From NCBI RefSeq assembly GCF_040371085.1, contig NZ_JAMBMT010000001.1, forward strand, positions 558,001 to 622,000: DNA of 64,000 nucleotides, read 5' to 3'. Below, piece after piece: positions 1 through 11,350 of the stretch. Source of the stretch: Psychrobacter sp. AH5 (GTDB taxonomy: Bacteria; Pseudomonadota; Gammaproteobacteria; Pseudomonadales; Moraxellaceae). The position numbers and the translations under genes are program-made. Under the pieces are notes generated by a model. The model ran no database searches. It was not told where the DNA came from and worked only from the letters and a program-made list of their open reading frames with translations. How positions within the stretch are numbered: the first letter of the stretch is position 1; every line of letters starts with the position of its first letter.

Positions 1-124
1 TCAAAATAGTCGCTCTAGCTTTTGCTCAGATAAAAGCTATGGCTCAACGGTGTAAAACGCTGCGAAAGCATGGTCAAGTTGGCTTAGTCTTGCTATCATA
101 GCCGCTATTTATAGTTAAGCTATT

Positions 125-151
125 TTGACTTAATTTTGCTATTTTTAATAG
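125..151 (+). promoter_or_regulatory. possible serS promoter
   Basis: A TTGACT hexamer at 125-130 is followed after 15 bases by TAATAG at 146-151, in an AT-rich stretch about 35 bases before the serS start. The spacing is shorter than optimal and the -10 match is weak. Bases 1-124 show no convincing coding end or RNA gene. Confidence 0.3.
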
Positions 152-1471
<1,320 letters not shown>

Positions 1472-1550
1472 TCAAAGTTTGGTTTAGCTAATGCAATAAA
1501 TTCAGGTTAGTTAAATAAACCAATACAAGTCATTATTAAATACAAACGCG

Positions 1551-1578
1551 TAAGCCCTGCCATTTCTTGGCGAGGCTT
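1551..1578 (+). terminator. hairpin after serS
   Basis: TAAGCCCTGCCA and TGGCGAGGCTTA pair around a 5-base loop, with an internal 2x2 mismatch. No T run follows, so it is a weak or factor-dependent terminator, or simply an mRNA-end structure. Confidence 0.4.
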
Positions 1579-1679
1579 ATGTCAGTTATGTTAATATGAC
1601 AACTAAATTTTATACACTATTTTTTCAACCGGTTTTCTTCTTATCCTCCATATCTCTCATTCGAATATTAGGACACTCT

Positions 1680-3677
1680 ATGTCAACCCCAATTAATGAA
1701 CGCAAACTTGCTAATGCCATCCGCGTTTTATCTTTTGATGCGGTACAAAAAGCTAATTCTGGACATCCGGGTGCCCCAATGGGTATGGCTGATATCGCTG
1801 AGGTATTATGGCGCAAATTTCTAAAACATAATCCAGCTGATCCTAACTGGCATAACCGTGATCGCTTTGTACTATCGAATGGTCATGGCTCAATGCTGAT
1901 TTATTCACTGCTGCATTTATCAGGTTATGACGTCAGTGTTGACGATCTAAAAGGCTTTCGCCAGCTGCATTCTAAAACTCCCGGCCATCCAGAGCTTGGC
2001 TACACGCCAGGGGTTGAGACTACGACTGGCCCGCTAGGTCAAGGTATCGCTAATGCGGTCGGTTTTGCTATCGCTGAAAAAACTCTTGCCGCACAATTCA
2101 ACCGTGACGGCTATAAAGTCATCGACCATCATACCTATGCGTTCTTGGGCGATGGCTGCTTGATGGAAGGCATCAGCCATGAAGTGTGCTCATTGGCTGG
2201 TACTTTGGAATTAGGCAAGCTAGTGTTCTTTTATGATGACAATGGCATCTCCATTGATGGTGAGGTTGAAGGTTGGTTCACCGATGATACACAATTGCGC
2301 TTTGAGTCTTACGGCTGGCAAGTCATCAAAGTCGATGGCCATGATACGGACGCTATTACCAAAGCGACTGAGCAAGCAATCAATGAAACTAGCAAGCCAA
2401 GCTTAATTATTTGTAAAACCATCATCGGCGTCGGTAGTCCAAATAAGCAAGGCAAAGCCTCAAGCCATGGTGCACCTCTTGGAGATGATGAGATCGCCTT
2501 AACTCGTGATGAGCTGGCATGGAAGCACGCGCCATTTGAATTAGATGATGAGATCTATGAAGCATGGGACGGTAAAGCCAAAGGCGATGTCATGCAAAAG
2601 AACTGGGAAGCCAACTTTGAAGCTTACGAAAAGGCTTATCCAGAGCTAGCAAGTGAGCTAAAGCGCCGTTTAGAAGGCGAGCTACCAGCCGACTTTGAGA
2701 CTCAAGCAAAAGACTACATCCAGCAAACCCAAGAGCAAGGCGATGATGTCGCGAGCCGTAAAGCCAGTCAAAATGCCATTAATACCTTGCAGCCATTATT
2801 GCCAGAGCTTATGGGCGGTTCAGCGGATTTAGCCGGCTCCAATCTCACGCTTTTTAAAGATGCTAAAGGCATTGAGACTGACGCTGACGGTAACTACATC
2901 TATTATGGCGTACGCGAGTTCGGTATGACTGCTATCGCCAATGGTATCGCGCTACATGGCGGCTTCATCCCTTATGTCGCCACTTTCCTGATGTTTATGG
3001 AATATGCGCGTAACGCCGTACGCATGGGCGCATTGATGCGTCAGCGTATCATCCATGTCTATACCCATGACTCTATTGGCCTTGGCGAAGATGGCCCAAC
3101 CCATCAGCCTATCGAGCAATTAACGAGCCTGCGTACCACACCGAATCTGCGTACCTGGCGTCCGTGTGATGCAACCGAATCCGCTACGGCTTGGGTAGAA
3201 GCAATTAAGTCTGCTAATAATCCATCGGCACTGATCTTTAGCCGTCAAAGCCTGCCACATCAGGCCCGTGTCAGCGAGCAAGTCGCTAATATCACCAAAG
3301 GCGGTTATGTATTGGCTAAAGAGCAAGGCGAGCTACAAGCAATTATCATCGCGACGGGTTCAGAAGTGGGTCTGGCGATGCAAGCACATCAAACGCTTAG
3401 CGAAAATGGCGTAGGCGTTCGTGTGGTTTCTATGCCTTGCGCTGAGATTTTTATGGAGCAAGATAGCGATTATCGCGAGTCGGTATTGCCTGTTAATATT
3501 CGCGCCCGCGTCGCTGTGGAAGCCGCGCATGTGGACTACTGGTATAAGTTTGTCGGTCTTGATGGCAAAGTCATCGGCATGACCACTTATGGCGAGTCTG
3601 CGCCTGCTGAGGACTTGTATAAAGAGTTTGGTATTACAAGCGACGCGGTGGTCGAGGCTGTGCAGAGTTTAGTTTAG
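1680..3677 (+). CDS. tkt: transketolase
   Basis: Thiamine-diphosphate enzyme of the non-oxidative pentose phosphate pathway, moving two-carbon units between sugar phosphates and supplying erythrose 4-phosphate and ribose 5-phosphate. I place the start at 1680 ([15 protein letters not shown]), preceded by TAGGACACTCT. An ORF from 1596 would add a 28-residue hydrophobic extension that bacterial transketolases lack. The result is 665 residues, the normal size. Visible motifs are [18 protein letters not shown] near the N-terminus, [14 protein letters not shown], the ThDP/metal motif [13 protein letters not shown] around residue 155, and the pyrimidine-domain motif [15 protein letters not shown] strong terminator follows at 3742-3776. 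A putative erythrose-4-phosphate dehydrogenase that would use its product is at 20139. Confidence 0.97.
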   Translation: MSTPINERKLANAIRVLSFDAVQKANSGHPGAPMGMADIAEVLWRKFLKHNPADPNWHNRDRFVLSNGHGSMLIYSLLHLSGYDVSVDDLKGFRQLHSKTPGHPELGYTPGVETTTGPLGQGIANAVGFAIAEKTLAAQFNRDGYKVIDHHTYAFLGDGCLMEGISHEVCSLAGTLELGKLVFFYDDNGISIDGEVEGWFTDDTQLRFESYGWQVIKVDGHDTDAITKATEQAINETSKPSLIICKTIIGVGSPNKQGKASSHGAPLGDDEIALTRDELAWKHAPFELDDEIYEAWDGKAKGDVMQKNWEANFEAYEKAYPELASELKRRLEGELPADFETQAKDYIQQTQEQGDDVASRKASQNAINTLQPLLPELMGGSADLAGSNLTLFKDAKGIETDADGNYIYYGVREFGMTAIANGIALHGGFIPYVATFLMFMEYARNAVRMGALMRQRIIHVYTHDSIGLGEDGPTHQPIEQLTSLRTTPNLRTWRPCDATESATAWVEAIKSANNPSALIFSRQSLPHQARVSEQVANITKGGYVLAKEQGELQAIIIATGSEVGLAMQAHQTLSENGVGVRVVSMPCAEIFMEQDSDYRESVLPVNIRARVAVEAAHVDYWYKFVGLDGKVIGMTTYGESAPAEDLYKEFGITSDAVVEAVQSLV

Positions 3678-3741
3678 ATTTGTAGGCTGCGGCTTTAGCC
3701 CAACATTTAGCTATGAGTTATAGTTGAGTTAATACTATTAA

Positions 3742-3776
3742 AGAGCTACTGGATTATTCTGGTGGCTCTTTTTTTT
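3742..3776 (+). terminator. rho-independent terminator of tkt
   Basis: AGAGCTAC pairs with GTGGCTCT (one G-U pair) around a 12-base loop and is followed by eight T residues. Confidence 0.85.
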
Positions 3777-3980
3777 AATTGGTTTTTGGAGCTAATCCTG
3801 CTTTTCGCTATTATCTGATTTGTCGCTGGCGTGCAGACTATGGTGTCTAGTGGCGTTCCTGTTGCCTCGATACCGCCTCTAGCCACAGTCTGCAACGCCA
3901 TCGTCTGCATCAGGATAACCGCTGTAATCAGGGCTAAAACGAACCACAAGACGACTATTGCATGGTAAATTAGAAACAGC

Positions 3981-4329
3981 TTTCGTAGGGTGCGCCCCGC
4001 GCACCAACGTATAGTTAGGAAATAGTAAAATTTAGCAAGCCTAGGGTGGGTTAGCGATAGCGTAACCCACCAATCTCAAAAGTCACAATTTAAATCGGTG
4101 GGTTACGCCTTGCTAGCATTCTCTACGAGAATTTGACAAGTCTAACGCCACCCTACGGCAATTATCGTAATTTAGTTTTCGTAGGGTGCGCCCCGCGCAC
4201 CAACGCATAAACATCAAACAATAAATCGAATGCACCTATTTGTGCAAAAGACCTCACGCTAAGCTACTTATAAATATACTTTCAATTCAGAAATATTACT
4301 TTTGAATGGTGCGCAGGGCGCACCCTACG
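3981..4329. repeat. cluster of GC-rich inverted and direct repeats (REP/BIME-like)
   Basis: The 836-base gap between tkt and the next gene holds this repeat cluster. A 29-base unit containing GTAGGGTGCGCCCCGCGCAC occurs at 3981-4009 and identically at 4177-4205. A shorter inverted copy, with CCTGCGC in place of CCCGCGC, lies at 4308-4329. Between them is a second family: GGTGGGTTA at 4045 pairs with TAACCCACC at 4063, and GCGTAACCCACC (4060-4071) pairs perfectly with GGTGGGTTACGC (4097-4108). A related GCCACCCTAC lies near 4147. Both sequences are far more GC-rich than their surroundings. I see no convincing gene in the gap. Confidence 0.8.
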
Positions 4330-4513
4330 CGCATATCTTGATGATGTTTAAGACACTCAGTGAGCACTAAATATTTAAAAAGATAGGTAGGTTGGTGTCG
4401 AGGTAAGAGACCCAGCAGAATATTGAATTGAAACGTTAGGTGTCGCAAGCTCCACTCAACCCTACGTGCTAAAGTTTTAAAGTATAAATATAAAGAATAT
4501 AAAGAGAACAAAA

Positions 4514-5506
4514 ATGAATAAATGGGTACTTTTAATAACTCTTATATGCACCGCGCAGGCTGTCCAAGCTAATGATGACTGCGTCAAACCCACTACACAG
4601 CAAAAATTTGACTACGTTGAATGCATTAATAAAAAAGGCATTGCTCGTGTTGGTAATATTGTGCAAACGGCATTAGGTGATTTTCCATATCCACTGGGAT
4701 TGGTTGATGCAAGCGGTAAAATTATACTACCTGTTGACTATCACAGCATCGACTTTCCATCACAATGGAATTATGACAGCTATTTAGATGACTTACCTGA
4801 CGGACTGATTTTAGTAGTGAAGCGCGATTTACAGAACAACGCTATGTTTGGAAATTTGGGCATGCAAGATAAGTACGGTTTAGTCAATTCTCAGGGCGAA
4901 CTCATCGTACCCCTTGGCATATACGACAATATAAAAATGCCTTATAGTAATGCAGACAATACCTTATTCACCGTGGTTAAAAATAAAAAGTATGGCTTTA
5001 TTGACACCAAGGGTAGAGTAGTCATTCCTTTAATGTATGATTATGCTCAAAGTTTTGAAGAAGGTTTAGTCAGTGTGAGTAAGGAGGATAAATTCGGAAT
5101 AATTGACCGTCAAAACCAAACGATAATTCCTTTTGAATATGAATATATTGATCTACTAAATAATTTAGATAGAGAGGATACAAATCAGTCTTTACTTTTT
5201 AGAGCAAAACTAAAAGATGATTATGCTTTGATTGACCAAAACAATCAGACAATTACCGATTTTGAGTACGATACCATTAGCGCTATTTATTATACAAATT
5301 TATTCATTGTCGGTAAACGGGATAAAGTGGGAGTAATTGATAATACAGGTAAATTAATCGTACCAATAAACTATAGATTTATTGAAGATACTCTTCAAAG
5401 TACTGACCCTTATGACTTTGAGTTACCACAAGCTTATATCCAAGCAACGCTAGAAGACAAAACGTATCTGTTTGATAAGACAGGTAAGCTTATGATGATA
5501 AAATAA
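4514..5506 (+). CDS. secreted WG-repeat protein
   Basis: Exported protein of unknown role built from WG (KWG) beta-hairpin repeats. The first 19 or so residues (MNKWVLLITLICTAQAVQA) form a signal peptide with a likely signal peptidase I site at AQA. The 330-residue chain then shows repeated units of the type YGLVNSQGELIVP, YGFIDTKGRVVIPLMYDYA, FGIIDRQNQTIIPFEYEY and VGVIDNTGKLIVPINYRF, about 30-50 residues apart. Such repeats are usually taken to be binding scaffolds; the ligand is unknown. The start follows AAAGAGAAC. The gene stands alone between the repeat cluster and a gap, and is AT-richer than the flanking housekeeping genes, which fits an accessory gene. Confidence 0.85.
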   Translation: MNKWVLLITLICTAQAVQANDDCVKPTTQQKFDYVECINKKGIARVGNIVQTALGDFPYPLGLVDASGKIILPVDYHSIDFPSQWNYDSYLDDLPDGLILVVKRDLQNNAMFGNLGMQDKYGLVNSQGELIVPLGIYDNIKMPYSNADNTLFTVVKNKKYGFIDTKGRVVIPLMYDYAQSFEEGLVSVSKEDKFGIIDRQNQTIIPFEYEYIDLLNNLDREDTNQSLLFRAKLKDDYALIDQNNQTITDFEYDTISAIYYTNLFIVGKRDKVGVIDNTGKLIVPINYRFIEDTLQSTDPYDFELPQAYIQATLEDKTYLFDKTGKLMMIK

Positions 5507-5814
5507 TCATAATTGAAATGAATTAAGCTTATCAAGTACTAGGTCTCTCACTATATTTCATTAAAATTTTTATAGTTGCCGCTATTCTTCTCTTAGAAGC
5601 TTTGCAAGATAACTGATATTGATTAAGTGTTCAATTTTAACCAGGTTTACTTTGATTCCTTTGGTTAGTCGTTAATACTGTTATATTTGGTTGAGCGATC
5701 TAAGGACAGCTTAAAGACGTGTACCTGTTTTGTATTGACGCGTTGATTAGACAGGCATACTGGCTTACCATTAAGTCTCTATATATCCTCATAATCAGAA
5801 TAAGGAGAGTTATC
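5507..5814. other. gene-free spacer with possible promoter
   Basis: AT-rich spacer of 308 bases. TTGACG at 5736-5741 followed after 17 bases by TACTGG is a possible weak promoter for the small coiled-coil gene downstream. Nothing else is recognised. Confidence 0.3.
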
Positions 5815-6135
5815 ATGTCGAACAAATCTGCTAACGAACAAGCTAAAGATGAAATCACCTTAAGTAAAAAGGCGAAAAAAAAGCTCAGTAAGCTGAATCT
5901 ACAGCGTCAAAAACAACAAGATAAAATAGATAAAGTACGTCAAAAAGAGTTGGCTAAAGTAGATAAGCAGCGTCAAAAAGAGCAGGACAAAGTGGATAAG
6001 AAGATTCAGGCAATGATAGACGATATCAATCAAAAGGCATTAAAAAAGCAGCAAAAAATAGATACTAAGATTCAAAAAAGAAGAAATAAAATAGACAAAG
6101 CCGGTATCGAACAAGACCAACCATGGCAATACTAA
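5815..6135 (+). CDS. small Lys/Gln-rich coiled-coil protein
   Basis: Hypothetical protein of 106 residues. I choose the start at 5815 because AAGGAG lies 8 bases upstream; a longer ORF from 5719 has no ribosome site. The chain is almost entirely charged: residues 15-100 repeat the pattern KxRQKxxxKxDK (for example KQQDKIDKVRQKELAKVDKQ) and should form one long continuous helix or coiled coil. There is no signal peptide and no membrane segment. It looks intracellular and may bind nucleic acid or another helical protein, but no family is recognised. A terminator follows at 6227-6260, so the unit is monocistronic. Confidence 0.7.
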   Translation: MSNKSANEQAKDEITLSKKAKKKLSKLNLQRQKQQDKIDKVRQKELAKVDKQRQKEQDKVDKKIQAMIDDINQKALKKQQKIDTKIQKRRNKIDKAGIEQDQPWQY

Positions 6136-6226
6136 AAACTTTAGAGAATATAATGTTTCTAAGTCAGTGTTTCTAAGTAATCGATAGTTCTTGTAGAGAA
6201 AGTCTTAAAACCTATTGTGTTATCTA

Positions 6227-6260
6227 CCCAACTTAGCAGCTATTAAGTTGGGTTTTTCTT
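6227..6260 (+). terminator. rho-independent terminator
   Basis: CCCAACTTA pairs with TAAGTTGGG around an 8-base loop and is followed by TTTTTCTT. It ends the transcript of the coiled-coil gene and lies just before the convergent yceI-like gene. Confidence 0.85.
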
Positions 6261-6269
6261 GTTATTTGA

Positions 6270-6869
6270 TTAATTAGCGGCAATCAGATTGCCAGATATC
6301 TCAAGCGGTATCATATTGCCGACGATATTTGGAAAAGCTGTGACCCCATAACTATATCTATCGATGATTCCCGTAGCTTTAAATCTTAAAATAGGTTTTT
6401 GGGTGACAGGATCTTTTTCAACGTTGTTTAGTTTAACTTTTACCGTTAATGGCTTGGTTTGTCCTAACACCGTAAAGTTACCAGTGACATTCGCCTCTTT
6501 AGCATTAATCATACTGACCTTTTTTGAGACAAAAGTCATCGTTGGATACTGTGCGCTATTAAGTAGCTCTTTACGGCGCAAAAAAGCATTACGCAGATTG
6601 CCGCCAGCATCGATACTATTAGTCTTTACAGTAAAGTTAATAGTGGTGCTGGTTGGATTTTTGACATCGTAATTGATAGTACCATTCAGCTGATTGAACT
6701 GACCTTCAACCACTCCTTTGCCTAGATAGGCGACCTTAAAATCTACATTGGTTTTTGGTACATCTAGCTTCCATTTTTGCGGAGTAGAGGCTAGTGCCAT
6801 CATCGGTAGAGGGAGTAGTAGACCGGCAATTAGCGTCGGTTTTAGTAAATGGGTAGTAAGACTAGACAT
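6270..6869 (-). CDS. YceI-family periplasmic lipocalin-like protein
   Basis: Predicted exported YceI-domain protein; the family folds as a lipid-binding beta-barrel (often polyisoprenoid-binding) in the periplasm. I place the start at Met 6869, giving 199 residues that begin with a signal peptide (MSSLTTHLLKPTLIAGLLL, cleavage near MALAS). A longer frame starts only at a TTG. The mature chain begins WKLDVPKTNVDFKVAYLGKG and shows YceI hallmarks: FTVKTNSIDAG, RRKELLNSAQYPTMTF, VTGNFTVLGQTKPLTV and DRYSYGV. It is convergent with the coiled-coil gene. Physiological ligand and role cannot be read from the sequence. Confidence 0.9.
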   Translation of the reverse strand: MSSLTTHLLKPTLIAGLLLPLPMMALASTPQKWKLDVPKTNVDFKVAYLGKGVVEGQFNQLNGTINYDVKNPTSTTINFTVKTNSIDAGGNLRNAFLRRKELLNSAQYPTMTFVSKKVSMINAKEANVTGNFTVLGQTKPLTVKVKLNNVEKDPVTQKPILRFKATGIIDRYSYGVTAFPNIVGNMIPLEISGNLIAAN

Positions 6870-7130
6870 AGATAAGATCCGAGGAGCGGTTTTATAATAA
6901 GGATAAATTAAGGTAGAGTGCGCTGTATAGCCTAACAAAAGTCAGCCTAATTTTGTAGTGAAAAACGCTTAAATAGCATAGCGTATTTAGTTGATTACCT
7001 TGTACTATTAAGGTGAGGCTTATAACTAAAGCGCCGCTTCTATTACTGACTAATTGTTGCTACCTTTACTTTCTTCAAACCTATAAAACCAGTTTCTTAA
7101 CTGTCATGGCTCACTAAATATAATTGACAG

Positions 7131-8102
7131 CTAGCCATAAATTTCTTCTAAGCGTAAACAGGCGACTAAGCGACCTTCCCATTCGCGTAGTTTTGGTTCA
7201 ATCTCACTACACTTAGGTTTGGCATAAGGACAGCGTTTATGTAGCGCGCAGCCGCTAGGAGGATTAAGCGGGCTAGGCAGCTCTCCTTGTAGCGTCAGAT
7301 CGTTCTTTTTTCCGGCAACCGTTGGCGCAGCGGCTAATAGCGCTATAGTATAGGGATGTTTAGGAGCGTTATAAATAGCCTCTTTAGGACCATGCTCAAC
7401 TGCCTGTCCTAAGTACATGACCATCACATCATCAGCGACATGGCGCACGACTGATAAATTATGCGAGATAAAAACATAAGCAGTATGGTACTCGTCCTGC
7501 AAGTCCATAAATAAATTGAGTACCTGCGCCTGAATGGACACATCTAGCGCTGAGGTCGGCTCATCCGCGACCACAATTTTAGGATTGAGCATCATGGCGC
7601 GCGCAAGAGCGATACGTTGACGCTGTCCGCCTGAAAACATATGAGGATAGCGCCCGGCATGTTCAGGACGTAGACCGACGTTTCTCATCATCTCATTAAT
7701 TTTATCGCGTTTCTCTTGCTTTGACAGCTTAGTATGAATATCTAGCGGTTCTGTCAATTGATAGCCAATAGTATGCCGCGGATTTAGGCTGCCATAAGGG
7801 TTTTGAAAGACCATCTGGATCTCAGTACGTACCTCTTTTAGCTCGCCTCTACTATAGCGAGTAGTGCCCTCATCGTTGATAAACAATTCGCCACTAGTCG
7901 GCTTTTCAATCAAAGTGAGCTGGCGAGCAAGGGTAGATTTACCACAGCCTGATTCGCCAACGACTGCTAATGTTTTACCTGCTCTTAACTCAAAAGACAC
8001 ACCATTTAAGGCTTTGACATAAGCTTTAGCTTTGCCTAAACCTTGAGATACGGGATAGTGTTTATGTAGGTTGACCGCTTTTAATACTACTTTGTTATTC
8101 AT
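7131..8102 (-). CDS. dppF: dipeptide ABC importer ATPase, DppF-type
   Basis: Second ATP-binding subunit of a di/oligopeptide ABC importer, working at the inner face of the membrane. It has 323 residues with Walker A GESGCGKS (about residue 50), ABC signature SGGQRQR and Walker [12 protein letters not shown]. The C-terminal oligopeptide-ATPase region has conserved cysteines ([17 protein letters not shown]), which in this subfamily can hold an Fe-S cluster. Its ATG overlaps the TGA of dppD (ATGA), showing tight translational coupling. Last gene of the five-gene minus-strand set. The substrate is inferred from family resemblance and may include other small peptides. Confidence 0.93.
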   Translation of the reverse strand: MNNKVVLKAVNLHKHYPVSQGLGKAKAYVKALNGVSFELRAGKTLAVVGESGCGKSTLARQLTLIEKPTSGELFINDEGTTRYSRGELKEVRTEIQMVFQNPYGSLNPRHTIGYQLTEPLDIHTKLSKQEKRDKINEMMRNVGLRPEHAGRYPHMFSGGQRQRIALARAMMLNPKIVVADEPTSALDVSIQAQVLNLFMDLQDEYHTAYVFISHNLSVVRHVADDVMVMYLGQAVEHGPKEAIYNAPKHPYTIALLAAAPTVAGKKNDLTLQGELPSPLNPPSGCALHKRCPYAKPKCSEIEPKLREWEGRLVACLRLEEIYG

Positions 8103-9190
8103 GCTTCAGACTCCAAAGCAGCAGTTTGTGAAGAGGTATCAGAATTATTAGGCAGATGATTATGGATGCAGCGCACTTTGCCATTGGGTGTATCTAAGAT
8201 AGGCGGTGGTACTTCACAAGCGGGCTGTTTATAAGGACAACGCGGCGATAATAAACAGCCACTTGGGCGATCATATTGACTTGGCACTACGCCTGGTAGA
8301 CTGTTTAATCTATCTTGACCAATAGCTAACTCAGGAATAGCTTGCAGTAGCGCTTCAGTATAAGGATGCGCCGGATGCTGAAAAATCTCTGGAACGGTAC
8401 TAGTCTCGACCACTTGTCCTGCATACATGACAGCGACATCACGTGAGTTTTGCGCAACTAGTCCTAAATCATGAGTAATTAATACCATCGCCATTTGTTT
8501 TTCGCGTTGCAGGCGGCTAAGCAGATCCATAATTTGTGCTTGTACCGTCACATCTAGAGCAGTCGTTGGCTCATCAGCAATAAGTAGTTTAGGCTCACAA
8601 GCCAAAGCCATAGCAATCATCACGCGCTGACTCATACCGCCCGATAGCTGATGCGGATAGACTTTGAGCCTATTGTGAGCATCAGGCATCTCAACCAAAT
8701 CAAGTAGCTCTAAGCAACGAGTGCGCACTGCAGAGCCACGTAGCCCTAGATGTTTACGCAAGACTTCGCCTAATTGCATCTCGACAGTGAAGCTAGGATT
8801 TAAGCAGGACATAGCATTTTGAAAAATCATCGAGATGTCTTTACCAATGATGGCGCGCTTTTGTTTTGCTGAGGTACTAAGCATGTCTATATTATTGAAC
8901 ATAACTTTTTTGGCACGTACGCTGGCCGAAGGGGGAAGCAGTCCCATTATTGCCATCATAGTGACAGACTTGCCAGAACCGGATTCACCGACGACTGCAA
9001 TGACCTCACCTTGCTTGATAGTCAACGACACATCATCGACCGCCCGAAAAGCCCGAGCGCCTTTACCAAAGGTAACTGAGAGGTTTTCGATATCAAGCAA
9101 TAACGAGGAGTCTTGCGCTAATTCTTTTGTCGATGAAGCGTTTAAGATTGTTGAGTTAGCAGACGTTGAGTTGGTATTAGTATCACTCAT
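8099..9190 (-). CDS. dppD: dipeptide ABC importer ATPase, DppD-type
   Basis: First ATP-binding subunit of the peptide importer, 363 residues. A 30-residue Ser/Thr/Asn-rich N-terminal stretch precedes the nucleotide-binding domain. Walker A is GESGSGKS, the signature is LSGGMSQR and Walker B is [11 protein letters not shown]. The C-terminal oligopeptide-type motif is [15 protein letters not shown]. The start is one base after the dppC stop, with AGGTAA inside the dppC end as ribosome site, and the stop overlaps the dppF start. It pairs with DppF as a heterodimeric ATPase. Confidence 0.93.
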   Translation of the reverse strand: MSDTNTNSTSANSTILNASSTKELAQDSSLLLDIENLSVTFGKGARAFRAVDDVSLTIKQGEVIAVVGESGSGKSVTMMAIMGLLPPSASVRAKKVMFNNIDMLSTSAKQKRAIIGKDISMIFQNAMSCLNPSFTVEMQLGEVLRKHLGLRGSAVRTRCLELLDLVEMPDAHNRLKVYPHQLSGGMSQRVMIAMALACEPKLLIADEPTTALDVTVQAQIMDLLSRLQREKQMAMVLITHDLGLVAQNSRDVAVMYAGQVVETSTVPEIFQHPAHPYTEALLQAIPELAIGQDRLNSLPGVVPSQYDRPSGCLLSPRCPYKQPACEVPPPILDTPNGKVRCIHNHLPNNSDTSSQTAALESEA

Positions 9191-9191
9191 C

Positions 9192-10106
9192 TTAAGTTAC
9201 CTGTTTCAGTTTTGGATCTAAGGCATCACGTAGACCATCACCCGTTAAGTTGATAGATAAGGCTGCTAAGAAAATAGCGACACCAGGCCAAATAGCTAGC
9301 CATACGTTACTTTGGATATACTGACGCGCGGTACCGAGCATCGCGCCCCATTCAGCATCGGGCGGCTGTACCCCAAAACCTAGGAAACCAATAGCGCCTG
9401 CCTCCAAAATAGCGGATGAGAAAATCATAGTCGCCTGTACTATAAGCGGCGCCATACAGTTGGGTAAAATCGTCACAAACAATAAGCGCAGCACCCCTGC
9501 ACCCATCACTTGCGAGGCCACAAAATACTCACGCTGTAGCTCGACCATAGCAGTGGCGCGAGTTAAACGGATAAAAGGTGGTGTACAGACTAAAGCAATG
9601 GTAATAATGGTGTTGGTCATCGATGGCCCTAAAATAGCAGCGATTATAATGGCTAGCAGTAGACTTGGATAAGACATCAAAATATCATTCACTAGCATTA
9701 CTGCTTTGCCCCAAACCTTTGGCCAAAACGCTGCACTAAGCCCCAAAGACACACCCACTAACATGGCAAGTGTAGTGGCGCTAAGACCAATAAATAGCGA
9801 ATATCGCGCTCCATACATAACTCTCGATAAGGTATCGCGGCCAGCATCATCAGTCCCTAACCAAAATAGACTATTGCCGCCCTCCAAAAATGCCGGTGGC
9901 AATTGCTCTTGTCCAGTAAACAGCTCATAAGGGTCATGCGGAGCTATAGCAGGGGCAAGAATGGCGATAATAACCATTAATACTAAGACTAAAAGACCTA
10001 GTACAGCGCCTTTATTACGATAAAAAGTCGCTACAAATAGCTGCCAAGAGGAGGGCGGTGTGGCTGCAGCCAATTCGATATCAGAGGGAATAACAGTAGT
10101 CTTCAT
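9192..10106 (-). CDS. dppC: dipeptide ABC importer permease, DppC-type
   Basis: Inner-membrane permease subunit, 304 residues from the ATG at 10106, which has AGGAA seven bases upstream; the two codons before it (TTG TCC) are unlikely to be used. It has the long cytoplasmic N-terminus followed by a first helix ([20 protein letters not shown]) and five further helices. The periplasmic loop contains [15 protein letters not shown] and [20 protein letters not shown], typical of DppC/OppC. The coupling loop with [15 protein letters not shown] matches the EAA-type motif that contacts the ATPases. Confidence 0.93.
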   Translation of the reverse strand: MKTTVIPSDIELAAATPPSSWQLFVATFYRNKGAVLGLLVLVLMVIIAILAPAIAPHDPYELFTGQEQLPPAFLEGGNSLFWLGTDDAGRDTLSRVMYGARYSLFIGLSATTLAMLVGVSLGLSAAFWPKVWGKAVMLVNDILMSYPSLLLAIIIAAILGPSMTNTIITIALVCTPPFIRLTRATAMVELQREYFVASQVMGAGVLRLLFVTILPNCMAPLIVQATMIFSSAILEAGAIGFLGFGVQPPDAEWGAMLGTARQYIQSNVWLAIWPGVAIFLAALSINLTGDGLRDALDPKLKQVT

Positions 10107-10194
10107 GGACAATTCCTATAGTGGCTTATGCTGCAATATTCATATCAGAAATAATGTAAACGCTAAGATCACTAGGGGTAATAAATAATTTAGG

Positions 10195-11211
10195 TTAAGA
10201 AGTATGACGAATTCGCGGATTGATAAGTCCATAGAGAATATCAATAAACAAACTTACCAAAATCAGTGCGGTGGCTACCAACAAGATCCCATTTTGCACA
10301 ATAGGATAGTCACGGGTAAAAAAGCCATCGAGTAGCCAATTACCAACACCCGGCCAACTGAAAATAGTCTCAGTAATAATCGCGCCAGCTAGCAGGGTTG
10401 CCATTTGTAAGCCCACTACCGTCACTACAGTAATCAATGCATTACGCATCACATGTACTAAGATAACTCGGCTTGGTGACAAGCCCTTGGCGCGCGCGGT
10501 ACGTACATAGTCTTCGTCCAATACCTCTAGCATAGCTGAACGTGTCATGCGCGCGATCATCGCTAAAGGAATGGTGGATAATGCAATAGAGGGCAATATA
10601 AAGTGCTTGACCACATCCCAAAAAGCGCCTGGCTCTCCTGAGGTTAATGAGCCAAGTAGCCACGAGCCATACAAAGGTTTGACATCCAAAAACTGCGCTA
10701 CAGAGATGACACCAGCTACGGGTAGCAGGCCTAAATAGTGAGCAAAGATACCCGTTAGAATAGGCCCTAATAAATATATTGGCATGGAATAACCTGCCAA
10801 TGCCCCTGACATTAAAGTATAGTCAATCCAAGTCCCCCGACGCAAAGCGGCAAAAATACCTAAGCTGATACCCACGACACTAGCAATAAAGATAGCGCAA
10901 ATAGCCAACTCTAAAGTCGGTACAAAATGAAGAAAGAAGTCAGGAAGCACAGGGGTTCGCGTACGAAAAGATTCGCCGAAGTCGCCTTGTAAGATACCTG
11001 ACAAGTAATTCCAGTATTGCACAATAAGCGGTTGATCAAGACCTAGCCTTTCAAGGGCACGAGCATGAAGCTCAGGGTCGACCATACGTTCGCCCATCAT
11101 AATCTCAACAGCGTCTCCAGGCACTAGACGAATCAAAGTAAAAGTCGATAGCGTTAAGCCAATATAGACCGGAATTAAAATAGCAATCCGTCGTAGAATG
11201 TACAATAGCAT
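10195..11211 (-). CDS. dppB: dipeptide ABC importer permease, DppB-type
   Basis: Second inner-membrane permease, 338 residues, normal for DppB. The N-terminus MLLYILRRIAILIPVYIGLT contains the first transmembrane helix. The TFTLIRLVPGDAVEIMMGER segment and the EAA-like loop DYVRTARAKGLSPSRVI are family hallmarks, and the C-terminus has DILYGLINPRIR. It sits 139 bases after dppA, with a strong hairpin in that gap, and 88 bases before dppC. It should form the translocation channel with DppC. Confidence 0.93.
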   Translation of the reverse strand: MLLYILRRIAILIPVYIGLTLSTFTLIRLVPGDAVEIMMGERMVDPELHARALERLGLDQPLIVQYWNYLSGILQGDFGESFRTRTPVLPDFFLHFVPTLELAICAIFIASVVGISLGIFAALRRGTWIDYTLMSGALAGYSMPIYLLGPILTGIFAHYLGLLPVAGVISVAQFLDVKPLYGSWLLGSLTSGEPGAFWDVVKHFILPSIALSTIPLAMIARMTRSAMLEVLDEDYVRTARAKGLSPSRVILVHVMRNALITVVTVVGLQMATLLAGAIITETIFSWPGVGNWLLDGFFTRDYPIVQNGILLVATALILVSLFIDILYGLINPRIRHTS

Positions 11212-11269
11212 AGGCTACTCAGTATTTTTTATGTCAATAACAGGATAAAAATAGCGTCAATTAAACAAA

Positions 11270-11302
11270 TTCGGCTGGAACAGAATATCTGATCCAGCCG
11301 AA
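11270..11302 (-). terminator. hairpin between dppA and dppB
   Basis: A perfect 10-bp stem, TTCGGCTGGA with TCCAGCCGAA, around a 13-base loop. Read on the minus strand it follows dppA and is trailed by TTTGTTTAATT. The imperfect T run suggests partial termination or protection of the dppA mRNA 3' end, which would give more binding protein than permease. Confidence 0.7.
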
Positions 11303-11350
11303 CATAAATCTCATAACAGTGGATGTCGTACCGGAGCTTGTTAATATCGA

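Noticed and set aside
1..124. C-terminal end of an upstream gene at the left edge
   Set aside because: Short open frames exist in two frames, but none shows recognisable protein sequence.
1596..1679. 28-residue N-terminal extension of transketolase
   Set aside because: Hydrophobic and absent from the family; the ATG at 1680 has TAGGAC upstream. It is not an export signal that makes sense for this enzyme.
3746..3949. 67-residue minus-strand ORF with a hydrophobic N-terminus
   Set aside because: It starts at a TTG with no ribosome site and its last codons are the antisense of the tkt terminator, so it is probably not a gene.
4296..4511. 71-residue minus-strand ORF next to the repeat cluster
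   Set aside because: It overlaps the inverted repeat unit, has no ribosome site and no recognisable family.
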